Source of the DNA: Paenibacillus sp. OVF10
Lineage (GTDB): Bacteria; Bacillota; Bacilli; Paenibacillales; Paenibacillaceae
Assembly (NCBI GenBank): GCA_022836915.1
Contig: CP094668.1
Coordinates: forward strand, 186,001-250,000
Direction of reading: 5' to 3'
DNA: 64,000 bases
This document shows positions 48,694 through 58,818 of the stretch, piece by piece. The notes beneath the pieces were generated by a model, which ran no database searches, had not been told where the DNA came from, and was given only the letters and a program-made list of their open reading frames with translations. Within the stretch, counting starts at the first letter, position 1. The number at the start of each line of letters is the position of its first letter. Both the position numbers and the translations under genes were made by a program.

Positions 48694-49644
48694 ATGGCTG
48701 TAACTGAACCTCGTCTTACTCCCGATCCCGGACATGCAAGACCTGATCTGGATCGGCAGAAGTCACTATGGGCGAGAATGTGGGAGCATCGTGCACTCTA
48801 TGTTGCGATATCGCCGTTTTATATTCTGTTTGCAGTATTTGGGCTGTTCCCGATTGGGTTCTCACTCTATCTGGCTTTTCATAAATGGGATGGCATCGGT
48901 GTCATGACGTACAACGGGTTCAACAACTTCAAATACATGCTGACCGATGCCGAGTTCTGGCAAGCCGTGGGCAACACGTTCATGATCTGGATCTATTCGA
49001 CGATTCCGATGCTCTTCTTCGCCCTGATTATTGCCTTTTTGCTACATGCACCATTTGTGAAGTTCCGTACCCTGTTTCGGGTCGGTTATTTCCTGCCAAA
49101 CGTCACGTCCATCGTAGCGGTAGCCATTATCTTCGGTGCCTTATTTGCCAACAATTATGGTTTTCTCAATTATCTGTTGCAGTCGGTCGGGCTACCGGTT
49201 GTGGAGTGGCTTAATGCACCATGGGGCATTAAAGTCGCAATCTCCTCCATGGTTGTCTGGCGCTGGACCGGATATAACGCCGTCATCTACCTGGCCGGAC
49301 TTCAGAGTATCCCGCAGACATTATACGAAGCGGCCAAGATTGACGGCGCATCAGCGATACAGTCCTTTTTCCGAATTACGATTCCGATGCTGCGTCCTGT
49401 GATCCTGTTCACGGTCATTACGTCAACGATTGGCGGTATGCAGCTATTCACCGAGCCGCAAGTATTGGTGGGCAATGATGGTGGCGCGGGTGCAGCAGGC
49501 ATGACGATTGTACTCTACCTCTACCGTGAGTCCTTCATTAACAATTACTTCGGATATGGCGCTGCTGTTGGCTGGGGTATGTTCCTCATTATCGCCCTGT
49601 TCTCGATTGTGAACTGGAAGCTTGTTCAAGGCAAATCATCCTGA
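48694..49644 (+). CDS. Sugar ABC transporter permease (MalF/UgpA type)
   Basis: 316 aa; AAGGAGG before the ATG. Six transmembrane helices, the first starting at YVAISPFYILFAVFGLFPIG, and the cytoplasmic EAA loop EAAKIDGASAIQSFFRITIP that contacts the ATPase. No frameshift. Partner of the following permease and the preceding lipoprotein; substrate probably a mono- or oligosaccharide. Gluconate kinase lies downstream but is separated by a repeat, so it is not certain to be in the same unit. Confidence 0.92.
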   Translation: MAVTEPRLTPDPGHARPDLDRQKSLWARMWEHRALYVAISPFYILFAVFGLFPIGFSLYLAFHKWDGIGVMTYNGFNNFKYMLTDAEFWQAVGNTFMIWIYSTIPMLFFALIIAFLLHAPFVKFRTLFRVGYFLPNVTSIVAVAIIFGALFANNYGFLNYLLQSVGLPVVEWLNAPWGIKVAISSMVVWRWTGYNAVIYLAGLQSIPQTLYEAAKIDGASAIQSFFRITIPMLRPVILFTVITSTIGGMQLFTEPQVLVGNDGGAGAAGMTIVLYLYRESFINNYFGYGAAVGWGMFLIIALFSIVNWKLVQGKSS

Positions 49645-49663
49645 TGTGACAAGGGGAGCGCTT

Positions 49664-50491
49664 ATGGCGTCCAAACACCTCAAATCGCTGGTGTTGTATA
49701 CCGGTCTTATCGGGGGCATGCTCATATCCATGTTCCCGTTCTATTGGCTGATTGTAATGTCCACCCGGACAACGTCCGATATCTACAAGTTCCCACCTCA
49801 GCTCTGGTTCGGGGGTGAACTATGGAATAATATTACGCGCGTATTGCAGCAGATTGATTTCTGGGGCGCCTTTCTGAATACGCTGTTTGTGTCGGGCCTT
49901 GTGACCATACTTGTACTGTTTTTTGATTCACTGGCGGGGTTTGCGTTTGCGAAGTTCGAATTTCCCGGCAAAAAGTGGCTCTTCATCTTGCTGCTTGCTA
50001 CCATGATGGTGCCTTCCCAGCTGTCGCTGGTGCCTTCCTTCGTACTCATGGCCACGTTCGGTTGGGTTGGTTCCTTCAAAGCCCTCATTATTCCGGGCAT
50101 GGTGAACGCCTTCGGTATCTTCTGGATTCGTCAGTATGCCACGGAGTCGATTCCGAACGATCTGCTGGATGCGGGTCGCATCGATGGCTGTAATTTCTTC
50201 CGACTCTATTGGAACGTGGCGCTGCCAATTCTGCGACCTGCCTTTGCTTTCCTTGGCGCGTTCACCTTTATCGGCGTATGGAATGATTATCTGTGGCCGT
50301 TGATCGTCCTGACGGATGAACGCAAATACACGTTGCAGATTGCATTGTCTCAATTAAACGGGCTGTATAACACAGACTATGCGATGGTCATCGCAGGTAC
50401 GTTGCTTGCCGTCATTCCGCTCATCGTTATGTTCCTGTTCATCAGCCGCCAGTTTATCTCGGATATTGCCGCAGGAGCAGTGAAGGACTAG
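49664..50491 (+). CDS. Sugar ABC transporter permease (MalG/UgpE type)
   Basis: 275 aa from ATG 49664 with AAGGGGA upstream, 19 bases after the first permease. Six helices (SMFPFYWLIVMSTRTTSDIY in the first external loop) and the EAA-like loop NDLLDAGRIDGCNFFRLYWN. Forms the membrane channel with the preceding permease. Confidence 0.92.
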   Translation: MASKHLKSLVLYTGLIGGMLISMFPFYWLIVMSTRTTSDIYKFPPQLWFGGELWNNITRVLQQIDFWGAFLNTLFVSGLVTILVLFFDSLAGFAFAKFEFPGKKWLFILLLATMMVPSQLSLVPSFVLMATFGWVGSFKALIIPGMVNAFGIFWIRQYATESIPNDLLDAGRIDGCNFFRLYWNVALPILRPAFAFLGAFTFIGVWNDYLWPLIVLTDERKYTLQIALSQLNGLYNTDYAMVIAGTLLAVIPLIVMFLFISRQFISDIAAGAVKD

Positions 50492-50587
50492 GGTTCTGCA
50501 TTTTGATCCATCCCTCAAGTCTGATATTCTTATCTATAGATGAAATAACAGATGCCATATAAGTTGGATGAATAGCGCCACGTGCAC

Positions 50588-50705
50588 AAAGGGGACAGAA
50601 AGGGCCTGAAGAAATGGAGTTAAAAGCTTTCCAGAGGAAAGCTACTTCGAAAGCATATGCTTCGCATTTACGCGATCGGAAGGCTTTCTGTACCCGAAGT
50701 ATGAA
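50588..50705 (+). repeat. Diverged repeat family A-like copy
   Basis: Shares the outer blocks (GGGGACAGAAAGGGCCTGAAGAA at the left, in two parts; GCGATCGGAAGGCTTTCTGTACCC at the right), but the interior is different (TTTCCAGAGGAAAGC hairpin) and no terminal inverted repeats are seen. It fills the gap between the ABC permease and gntK. Confidence 0.55.
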
Positions 50706-50755
50706 CGTGTAACAGCATTCATTCACTTATATATTCAAGAAAGAGGGATGACAAA

Positions 50756-52305
50756 ATGGCTTCTTCACCCTATATGATCGGCGTAGATATCGGCACGACC
50801 TCCACCAAGGCCGTCTTGTTCGAACAGAACGGAACCATTGTGGCACAAGGCAGTGCCGATTATCCGCTGCACACCCCCACACCTGCGATTGCGGAGCAGG
50901 ATGCGGAAGATATTTTCAAAGCAGTCATTACATCGGTTAAACAGGCCACTTCCAAAGCGGGAGTGAAGCCAGAGGACATCCTGTTTGTATCCTTCAGTTC
51001 GGCCATGCACAGCATTCTGCCTGTCGATCAACACGGCACACCGCTGATGCGGGCCATGACATGGGCAGATAATCGCAGTGCCGAGTGGACCGAAGTACTC
51101 AAATCCGAGATGAATGGTCACGAAATCTATCTGAGAACAGGTACGCCGATTCATCCGATGTCCCCACTCACCAAGATCATGTGGCTCACCCGGGATCAAC
51201 CAGAACTTTTCAGACAGACGTACAAATTCATATCCATGAAAGAATATGTCTTCTATAAATTATTTTCTGAATACGTCATTGATCACTCCATGGCCTCCGC
51301 CACCGGACTCATGAATCTGGAGAAACTCGACTGGGATGCAGAAGCGCTGCATGTGGCGGGCATTACGCCGGAACACCTGTCCCGATTGGTTCCAACCACA
51401 CATGTGCTGAAACATGGATTGCACCCGGAGTACGCCAAGGAGATGGGCATTGCGGTCACCACACCGTTTGTCATCGGTGCAAGTGATGGTGTGCTTTCCA
51501 ATCTGGGCGTGAACGCCATTGATCCGGGTGTCGTGGCCGTGACTATTGGTACCAGTGGAGCGATTCGTACGGTCGTAGATAAACCGGTGACCGATCCGAA
51601 AGGACGCTTCTTCTGTTATGCACTCACGGAGGATGCATGGGTCATTGGCGGACCAGTGAACAACGGCGGTGTTATTTTCCGCTGGATTCGGGACGAGTTT
51701 GCAGCTTCCGAGGTCGAGACAGCGAAACGGCTTGGCATTGATCCGTATGAAGTGCTCACTCGTGTTGCGGAAAATGTACCTCCCGGTTCGGAAGGTCTCT
51801 TGTTCCATCCGTACATGACAGGTGAGCGGGCTCCGCTCTGGAATCCGAACGCCCGCGGCTCGTTCTTCGGCCTGACGCTACACCATAAGAAAGAACATAT
51901 GATTCGCGCTGCGCTCGAAGGTGTATTGTTCAACCTATACACGGTCATGCTGGCGATTGAAGAAAAGATCGGTCGTCCGAAAAAATTCAGGCGACAGGCG
52001 GCTTCGCCCGCTCTGAGTTGTGGCGCCAGATGATGGCCGATATTTTCGATCAGGATGTCATCATTCCTGAAAGTATCGAAAGCTCCTGCCTCGGCGCAGC
52101 CGTACTGGGCTTGTACGCCCTTGGCCGCATCGATTCCCTGAGTGCCGTCTCCGGCATGATCGGATCGACACACCGGCACCAACCAGACCCGGACAGTGTC
52201 CGTGTCTACCGTGAACTGCTGCCCATCTTTATCCGCATCTCCCGCAAATTCGAAGAAGAGTATGCGGATATTGCGGCTTTTCAGAATAAGACGATGCAGG
52301 GGTAG
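50756..52305 (+). CDS. gntK: Gluconate kinase (one-base frameshift)
   Basis: 516 aa when one A is added to the run 51980-51985 (PKKIQATGGFARSELWRQMM). FGGY-kinase motifs throughout: MIGVDIGTTSTKAVLF, FVSFSSAMHSILPVD, MTWADNRSAEW, TIGTSGAIRTVVDKP and the C-terminal SSCLGAAVLGLYALG. The sequence closely follows the Bacillus GntK pattern (RTGTPIHPMSPLTKI, LTEDAWVIGGPVNNGG). It makes 6-phosphogluconate from gluconate. No gntP, gntZ or gntR is adjacent, so uptake may be by another carrier. Confidence 0.92.
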
Positions 52306-52449
52306 AGAAGGCGTGGGATGGCATACAGGATGACGGAGGATGGGACGGTTTAGGCTCTGAGCTTTTGAGCTTTTGAGGGTTGGAAATTTGAGGGTTAAAC
52401 GTCTGGAATGTTACACGGTGGAGGGTCAAAACGTTGAACATGGAATGGT

Positions 52450-52644
52450 CTAACGAATCGTAGACGTCTTATATGATGTTTATAACATGTTTTCGAAATC
52501 TAACGAACCTGAGACACCTTATATCGGCGTACATGCGCACAAAACTGCTCTAGAAACTAATATGTAGTCTATTATCGTGTCTGTGGTTCGTTAGAAAATT
52601 ACTTTTGCCAAATATCCTCCAATAGCGTGTCTCAGATTCGTTAG
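52450..52644. repeat. Repeat family B, four-part copy
   Basis: 195 bp: CTAACGAATCGTAGACG and CTAACGAACCTGAGACACC, then inverted GTCTGTGGTTCGTTAG and GTGTCTCAGATTCGTTAG. Same length and layout as the copies at 24.3 and 32.1 kb. Lies between convergent genes. The 140 bp before it hold nothing recognised. Confidence 0.8.
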
Positions 52645-52673
52645 AATTAATACGAGATGCCGTAAGTTAAAGA

Positions 52674-52720
52674 GGCCCACCCCGCCATGGTTATGTCCAT
52701 ATGGGAATGGGCTTTTTTTC
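52674..52720 (+). terminator. Rho-independent terminator
   Basis: GCCCA/TGGGC outer pairs with imperfect inner pairing (CCAT/ATGG) and a run of seven T residues on the plus strand. Confidence 0.7.
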
Positions 52721-52788
52721 ATGCACAGACTATATAAACTCTATTTAGAATGTATCAATTTATCTCTCAGCATTCTTGGAGCTTCCCT

Positions 52789-53310
52789 TTATGTTCTATT
52801 AAAGTATCCAGGGGCCGCCACAGCAACCGTCCTAAAATAGAAATATCTCTTTTCCAGTTCCTGATTCTCTGGTGAAAACTCGGTCAGAAACTCAACTGAA
52901 TTCAACATTTCTTCGGTCATCACGCTAGGTCTCCACAAAGCCAATTGGATGTCTTTGAAAATAAAAGAAAATCCCAACTCCGCATCGATGTCTCGAGTAT
53001 ATGGTGTCTTACTATCTATTAACTTAACGAGATCATCAGCCTTTGTTCGAAAAACATCAATATTATCATATGTAAGGACAACATCAGACTCATCAGGTGG
53101 ATAATCGTGTGGATTACTTACTTCAATGAAATAGAGTTTATGTTCCAAATCATACTCCAATCGGTTATAGAGCTGACTAATCTCCGGGGTGATGCACTCA
53201 ATGATCTCTTCTACCTCTGATTTACTCATTCCCAACTTAAATGGTCCAATACCGACCATGGGTATGACCTCTAAAGGTTCCATGACGTTTCGGTTCCCAA
53301 CTTCGTTCAT
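52789..53310 (-). CDS. Hypothetical protein, possibly immunity-like
   Basis: 173 aa from ATG 53310, 8 bases after AGAGGAG; GTG 53319 is inside the spacer. No signal peptide or membrane helix. Begins with PMVGIGPFKLGMSKSEVEEI, a pattern I associate with small cytoplasmic proteins in polymorphic-toxin neighbourhoods, but no toxin is next to it, so this is weak. Acidic and rich in Glu/Asp. Function unknown. Confidence 0.6.
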   Translation of the reverse strand: MNEVGNRNVMEPLEVIPMVGIGPFKLGMSKSEVEEIIECITPEISQLYNRLEYDLEHKLYFIEVSNPHDYPPDESDVVLTYDNIDVFRTKADDLVKLIDSKTPYTRDIDAELGFSFIFKDIQLALWRPSVMTEEMLNSVEFLTEFSPENQELEKRYFYFRTVAVAAPGYFNRT

Positions 53311-53351
53311 GTAGTTCACTCCTCTTTATTCCAAGCATGTTGGGTATAACA

Positions 53352-53382
53352 AAACCCCACAGCATGAAAAAGCGGTGGAGTT
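53352..53382 (-). terminator. Terminator after the SnoaL-like gene
   Basis: AACCCCAC pairs with GTGGAGTT; on the minus strand GGGGTTTTGTT follows. Confidence 0.6.
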
Positions 53383-53447
53383 AAGGTTTCCTATCTTTTA
53401 TTGATTCAGATTTCTAACAACTATAGAACTGAAATCCTAGATTTTAA

Positions 53448-53846
53448 TTACTGATTATACTTGCTGAACGCATTCTGATCGGCCTGTACATTCTCCAGAT
53501 ACACAATCTGCCCCGCATCATTTACACGCGCGATATCAATGCCTGCTTTGGCATATACCGTTCCGTCTGCCGCTTGTCCGCATACTGCCCAGTTCGTTTG
53601 GTAGCTGCCGTCAGGCTGTTGCACCCAACCGTCCCACATATGTTTTACATCCTTATTGTACTCGTAAAAAGCTTTCATAAAACCATCGAACCCTGATCTG
53701 CTGCTGCCGTTAAGCACAATCTCTGCGTCCGGTGTGAACAGGGACAATAAGTCCTGCATCGCGCGCTCATCTGTGCGTGAAGCATCAAATAAACGGAAAT
53801 AGTTGTTCAACATCGTAGTTGTATTTGTGGTACTTATAGTACTCAT
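53448..53846 (-). CDS. SnoaL/NTF2-like domain protein
   Basis: 132 aa single-domain protein with the cone-fold pattern MLNNYFRLFDASRTDERAMQ, LLSLFTPDAEIVLNG and a C-terminal KAGIDIARVNDAGQIVYLEN. The family includes ketosteroid-isomerase-like enzymes and many of unknown role; catalytic residues cannot be picked with confidence. Divergent from an ArsR regulator, with a repeat element between, so that regulator may control it. Confidence 0.75.
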   Translation of the reverse strand: MSTISTTNTTTMLNNYFRLFDASRTDERAMQDLLSLFTPDAEIVLNGSSRSGFDGFMKAFYEYNKDVKHMWDGWVQQPDGSYQTNWAVCGQAADGTVYAKAGIDIARVNDAGQIVYLENVQADQNAFSKYNQ

Positions 53847-53952
53847 TCATATTCCTCCTAGAATAAAAAACCGTTTTCCAATCTTTCAGTTCGAATATTT
53901 TCGAACTAACTGAAAAGAAATGTATCATACTTCTTATACTGCCTGCAAGAAA

Positions 53953-54146
53953 TATATAAGTTGAGACCGACTTTTACACTAACACGGAGAGTGCAGAACC
54001 AATCTGAAGAAGCGAAGCGTGCGCATTTATCACCGGATTTTTCCCTTGGACCAAGGGAATAAAGAAAATCTGGGGATAAGAGCGATCGAAAGATGGTACT
54101 GCAATCGGAGTAAACAAGTGTAATAGTTACAGTTCAACTTCTATAG
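53953..54146 (+). repeat. Repeat family A, near full-length copy
   Basis: About 194 bp: ends TATATAAGTTGAG and GTTCAACTTCTATAG, with core GCAGAACCAATCTGAAGAAG, TTTATCACCGGATT/AAATCTGGGGATAA hairpin and GCGATCGAAAG. It occupies the whole region between the divergent SnoaL-like and arsR genes, so their promoters lie in or against it. Confidence 0.75.
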
Positions 54147-54163
54147 TTCGATTTTTTCAAACA

Positions 54164-54538
54164 TTGAAAGAGAAAGCCGAATATGCTAACGTCATAGATA
54201 TGAGAACTCCAACGATACCTATGGCTTCGGAATTGAAACTGACCACGGTCTGCAATGCATTGGGCGATCCAATCCGCATGAAAATTGCACACTGTCTGGC
54301 CAGCTCTGGCGAGAAAAACTGTTCCGCCTTCGAAGTAGACCATATTTCCAAATCCACGTTGTCCCATCACATCAAAATTTTACGTGAAGCTGGCGTGATC
54401 CAGCCTCGCATTGAAGGTAAACAGCACTTTTATTCCCTACGAAAGGAAGAACTGAACACACGTTTTCCAGGCCTCGTCGACATGATTCTGAATACAACCG
54501 AGGAATACGTAACACAGGCCCCAGATAAATTGAACTAA
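54164..54538 (+). CDS. ArsR-family transcriptional regulator
   Basis: Up to 124 aa from TTG 54164; ATG 54200 or ATG 54221 may be the real start, since no strong ribosome binding site is visible. Winged helix with NALGDPIRMKIAHCLASSGE, HISKSTLSHHIKILREAGVI and a wing IEGKQHFYSL. No paired Cys metal site in the recognition helix. The last residues and stop (LN-stop) come from the end of a repeat element. Divergent from the SnoaL-like gene, its probable target. Confidence 0.85.
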   Translation: MKEKAEYANVIDMRTPTIPMASELKLTTVCNALGDPIRMKIAHCLASSGEKNCSAFEVDHISKSTLSHHIKILREAGVIQPRIEGKQHFYSLRKEELNTRFPGLVDMILNTTEEYVTQAPDKLN

Positions 54539-54712
54539 CCCTTTAGACAAGAACGTAGAGGGCAGAAATAACCTGAAGAAGCAGAGCGTTCGCCTTTATC
54601 ACCAGAATTTCACCTTTTAAAAGTGAATCGAAAATTCGGGGGATAACAGCGATCGGAAGGTTGTTCTGTCATCGAAGTGGCAAGGATAATTACTCTTTAG
54701 TTCAATCTTATA
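54523..54712 (+). repeat. Repeat family A, full-length copy
   Basis: About 190 bp: ends AAATTGAACTAA and TTTAGTTCAATCTTATAG. Full core: GTAGAGGGCAGAAATAACC, TGAAGAAGCAGAGCGTTCGCC, hairpin ACCAGAATTT/AAAATTCGGGGGAT, GCGATCGGAAGGTTGTTCTG and TCATCGAAGTGGC. The left end overlaps the arsR stop codon. Confidence 0.85.
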
Positions 54713-54766
54713 GATAGAAGAACCACATTGATCATGATCGCAATTCCCATAAAGGAGGCTAACCAT

Positions 54767-55578
54767 ATGGACAAAAAAGCGGCAAAGATATTGCTGAGCA
54801 CCTTCTGGGGAGGTGGGGGCTGGAAAACAACCTCTCTACCCTTCTCCGGGGAGGAATTTGAATATGCCAAAAGCAAAGGTGTTATGTTCGATCCACTCAC
54901 GATCACACATGACGAGATGGTCCAGCGTCTATACGACATGCATCAGGATGACTCGCTCAAGGAGCGGGTAATGTCGGCCTTTTTACATACTCTGTCCACC
55001 AAAAAGTCTACCTGCGCAGCGCATTATCCAGCTGGGCTTTAACATCGAAGATGCCTTTGCATACCTATGCGGAACGCCCTGCCCTTCACCCTAACACCAG
55101 TGCCTGTGGGGATTGTAACTTCCTGCGTTTGCAGTCAGACAAGGATTATTCTAACGTCGACTTAAACGTCCTTAATTTTGAACGGATCAAGTGGGGCGGC
55201 GTGCGCCATGGCTGGCTTATCTATTGCCTGATGGATCTGGAATTACTGCTTCAGGACAACGATACAAACTATGAAGTAACTCCTGAAGACCAAGCCATCC
55301 TGATCAACCTGCTTGAAGCAGCTCAGACGGAAGACCCCAAAGACAGTGCTCGCTCACTTGAGAAAAAGTGGAAGGATCTCTTCCCTTCCAGCAAACAGGA
55401 GCGAGATGCCCTGCTGGAAATCTGGGCGGCAGCCGGCATACTGGTTCCTGGAGATAAACCGAGAAAACGCAAAGGTGGTTCCAGCGATTTTGTCTTTGCA
55501 GCAACCTGGCAAGGTGATGATGGATATCATGCAGAAGCCGTAAAACATTATTTTGGCTCCTATCTTCCTCAAATGTGA
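54767..55578 (+). CDS. Conserved-looking protein of unknown function (one-base frameshift)
   Basis: 270 aa from ATG 54767 (AAGGAGG upstream) when one A is added to the run 55001-55005. I recognise no domain. Features: a Gly/Trp-rich patch FWGGGGWKTTSLPFSGEEFE near the start, a CGDC motif preceded by His (HPNTSACGDCNFLR, about residue 120) that could bind metal, then a helical acidic part and a Trp-rich end (ATWQGDDGYHAEAVKHYFG). Soluble, no signal peptide. Stands alone after a repeat. Confidence 0.65.
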
Positions 55579-55699
55579 TAAAACCTGAACTTTTGCTCAC
55601 CTTTGCGTACGTCTGGTTACAATAATGACATCGACAGATTTCCTGTTTAACTCGTATAATAAGGGGAAATTGGTAGATGGGAGTGAAACAAGCGAGTTT

Positions 55700-56659
55700 A
55701 TGGTATACATACTGGCTTTTATAGTGTCTTTTGCTGTCGTGGTTCTGCTTATTCCGCCGCTTGGTCGATTGGCTCACCGGCTCGATTTTGTGGACAAGCC
55801 CCGGGAAGATGTGGAGCGTAAGCTGCACAGGCAACCGATCCCGCTCACGGCGAGTTACGCGATATTTACTGGATTTTTCCTGACATACATTGCTCTGACC
55901 AAAGAAATCACATGGGAAACAGCGGCTCTGGTCGCTGGTGGTATGCTTTTGCTAACGATTGGTACCGTCGACGACTGGTACAAAACAAAAGGCAAAGATT
56001 TTCCTGCTCTGCCCAAAATGCTCGTACAAGTCTCTGCGGCAGTACTCGTGTTTGCTTCTGGCATTGCGTTCACTGGATTCGTGAATCCCTTCAACGCGGA
56101 ATATGTCATGCTTCCAATCTGGCTGCAATTCATTCTCACGATCCTCTGGATCTTTGGGGTGACAACAGTCATCAACTTCTCGGACGGCATGGACGGACTG
56201 GCTGGCGGATTATCAGCTATCTCGGCGATCACCCTGTTCATTGTGGCGCTTGCCAAAGGTCAAACTGATTCCGCACTCATGTCGATCATTCTGGTCGGTG
56301 TGACGATTGGTTATCTGAAGTACAACAAAGCTCCTGCCAAAGTGTTCATGGGTGATGCAGGTGCTACGTTCCTTGGCTTCATTTTGGCGGTTATCGCTCT
56401 GGATGGTGCATTCAAACAAGCAACCATGTTGTCCATCTTCATTCCGATTTTGGCGCTGGGTGTACCGATCTTCGACAACATCTTTGTCGTTATCAAACGA
56501 TTCATTCAAGGTAAAGCGATCTACCAGGCTGATGCGAGTCAAGCACACTATCGACTGCTGCGTGCCGGATTGAATCATAAACAGGTTGTTGCTGTGCTCT
56601 ATCTCGTTAGCACTTGTCTGTGCCTGTCCTCCATTATATTGATGCTGGTAGAGATGTAA
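55700..56659 (+). CDS. tagO: TagO/WecA-type polyprenyl-phosphate glycosyl-1-phosphate transferase
   Basis: 319 aa from ATG 55700, which begins just before the first helix; an open frame extends to 55625 but has no better start, and no strong ribosome binding site is seen for either. About ten helices, with family motifs TVDDWYKTKGKDFPALPK, NFSDGMDGLAGGLSA and VFMGDAGATFLGF, plus the C-terminal HYRLLRAGLNHKQ. It joins N-acetylglucosamine-1-phosphate to undecaprenyl phosphate, the first step of wall teichoic acid or similar glycopolymers. No teichoic acid operon adjoins it. Confidence 0.85.
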   Translation: MVYILAFIVSFAVVVLLIPPLGRLAHRLDFVDKPREDVERKLHRQPIPLTASYAIFTGFFLTYIALTKEITWETAALVAGGMLLLTIGTVDDWYKTKGKDFPALPKMLVQVSAAVLVFASGIAFTGFVNPFNAEYVMLPIWLQFILTILWIFGVTTVINFSDGMDGLAGGLSAISAITLFIVALAKGQTDSALMSIILVGVTIGYLKYNKAPAKVFMGDAGATFLGFILAVIALDGAFKQATMLSIFIPILALGVPIFDNIFVVIKRFIQGKAIYQADASQAHYRLLRAGLNHKQVVAVLYLVSTCLCLSSIILMLVEM

Positions 56660-56694
56660 GTATCCGCAACAAAAGCGGTCATATCGGAATGTAA

Positions 56695-56731
56695 AAAGAG
56701 ACGAGTCCAAGATTTCTTGGCTCGTCTCTTT
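56695..56731. terminator. Bidirectional terminator
   Basis: AAAGAGACGAG/CTCGTCTCTTT with inner CCAAGA/TCTTGG pairing. T-rich on both strands; it separates the TagO gene from the convergent cyd operon. Confidence 0.9.
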
Positions 56732-56881
56732 GTTATGCTTATATGGTTAAGTGCTCATTACGCTCTCATTCGGTGTCATTCGCTAAATTGATAATTCATG
56801 TATATCAGTTCAGTTCGACCATCTGGACTGGTATGCAAAATCCACACGTCTGGAACCGCAGGCGCTCACAGACTCTCACAC

Positions 56882-58817
56882 TTATCTGGAAGCTACGGGT
56901 GGCAACGGTTGTTCTTGTTGCTGCCGACCTGTCCATCCCGGCCGATCAAGTTCAATGAGACGGCGGTATCGCTCTTCCCCAGCCAGCAATTGTTCGTGAG
57001 AACCCTGCATGGCAATCTTTCCATTTTCCATAAAAATAAGTTCGTCCATCTGTTCCGCACCAATCAGGTGATGGGTGACCCAGATCATCGTTTTGCCTTG
57101 CAAACTATCCAGAATGGTCCGCATAAGCTCGCGTTCAGTCACAGGATCAAGCCCAACGGTTGGTTCATCCAATATAATAACAGGTGTCTCCCGGAGCAGT
57201 ACCCGGGCCAGTGCAATTCGTTGTCTTTCCCCACCGGAGAAACGCAGACCTGTCTCCAGCATCGGCGTATCATACCCCTGCGGTAAAGATTCGATCAGAC
57301 CGGATAACCCTACTTGCGCGGCCACCTGACGAATCTCCTCATTCGTTGCATGTGGACGACCAATCCGCAAATTATTGGCTACCGTGGTGTCGAACAGGTG
57401 AGGACTCTGATTCAGCACCGCGACAACATCAGTGACACTCTCACCCAAGGTCTGCACAGACATATTATTGATCAGAACTTTCCCCGCAGACGGAATTAAT
57501 GCCCCTGAATCAGCTTCAACAATGTCGATTTCCCGCCGCCGCTTCGTCCAAGAATAGCTAATCGTTTGCCTTGTGGCAGATGAAGGGATACATCCTGTAC
57601 GGCATAAGTATCATCAGATGCATAGCGGTAACTAACGTGATTGATCTCGATGTCTGCTCTGAGTTTGGGTGGAATGCGAAGACGAATTCGTCTGTCCGGG
57701 ATATCATTCGCAGATGGCAAGGACTCGGATGGCTGTCCAGCCATCACGTTGCCGTTTTTTACTACAGAGATCGATTCGCCCGTTCCATCCGCATCACCGG
57801 CTCCATTCTGCAACGGAAGATTATCTTTCCCTTCGAGCTGCTTCAAGCGATCCAGTGATTCCCGGTACTGTGGAAGATGCTCCACCGCATCCCCTACAGG
57901 CAGAAGTGTTTCCGTGAGCGGAAATAGTACCAGCACAAAAGCAGCAATCATCACGGCAGGTAATTGCCCGATAGAAGCAGCATTTCCGGCCCATAACGTA
58001 ACCGATACTACCATCAGGCCAATGACGCACTGAGCCATCAGATCACGCCAGCGTATCCAACGCCTCAACTTGCGACGAACTGCGTCGACCTGTTCTTCTG
58101 CCTCTTCCTGTTGCTGAACAAACTCTGCGGCTCGTCCACTTGCAAGCCAATCTCCCAGTCCAAGCACACCGTCAGTTAGACGGGTATACAACCTGCTGTT
58201 TTCCTTTTTCAGCCGCACACGCCATTTCCACGTCACTTTCAGCGAGATCGCAGGTAACACGGCAACGAGAAATAACATATACAAGCCCATCCACACCGCA
58301 AATCCCAGATCCACACTGCCAAAAGCAATCATAGCTGCACCGTACATCACAAGCGCGGTAACGGCAGGAAACACGGTACGCAGATAGATATCTTGCAACC
58401 GCTCCACATCATCGGCAAGTGCTCCGAGTACATCTCCTGTCTGCATACGAGAGCGCAGGAACAGGGCCTGTGGCTCCAGAATGCGATATAGCTTCACCCG
58501 TTGATCAGCCAACACACGCAGTACGGCATCATGTCCTGCCAATCGTTCGATATATCGAAACACGGCGCGGAATATCCCAAATGCACGTACCCCAACAATA
58601 GGTACATACACCATCAGAATATTTTCAGGACGCAGCGCAGACTTGGAGATCAGAAATCCGGAGGTAAACAGCAACAATACCGCACACAAGGCAGCACAAG
58701 TGCCTAGCGCAATGACTGCAAGGAATCTCCAGCGGTACTGTGCCACATACGGAGCAATCCAGCTATTTTTTCTTTTCCGTTACGGACGGTCTCCATATGC
58801 TCATATCCGGACTTCAT
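56882..58817 (-). CDS. cydC: CydC subunit of the CydDC ABC exporter (two one-base frameshifts)
   Basis: 645 aa when one base is added to the T run 58766-58771 and one to the C run 57502-57505. ATG 58817 follows the cydD stop by one base, with GGAGG inside cydD. Six helices, then an ATPase with Walker A GRSGGGKST, signature RFSGGERQR and Walker B VIILDEPTVGLD. An extended linker of about 60 residues lies between the halves. CydDC exports glutathione/cysteine or heme-related compounds needed to assemble cytochrome bd. Confidence 0.88.
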
Positions 58818-58818
58818 T

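Noticed and set aside
52789-53310. Polymorphic-toxin immunity gene
   Set aside because: Resemblance rests on a short N-terminal pattern and no toxin gene is adjacent; kept as hypothetical.
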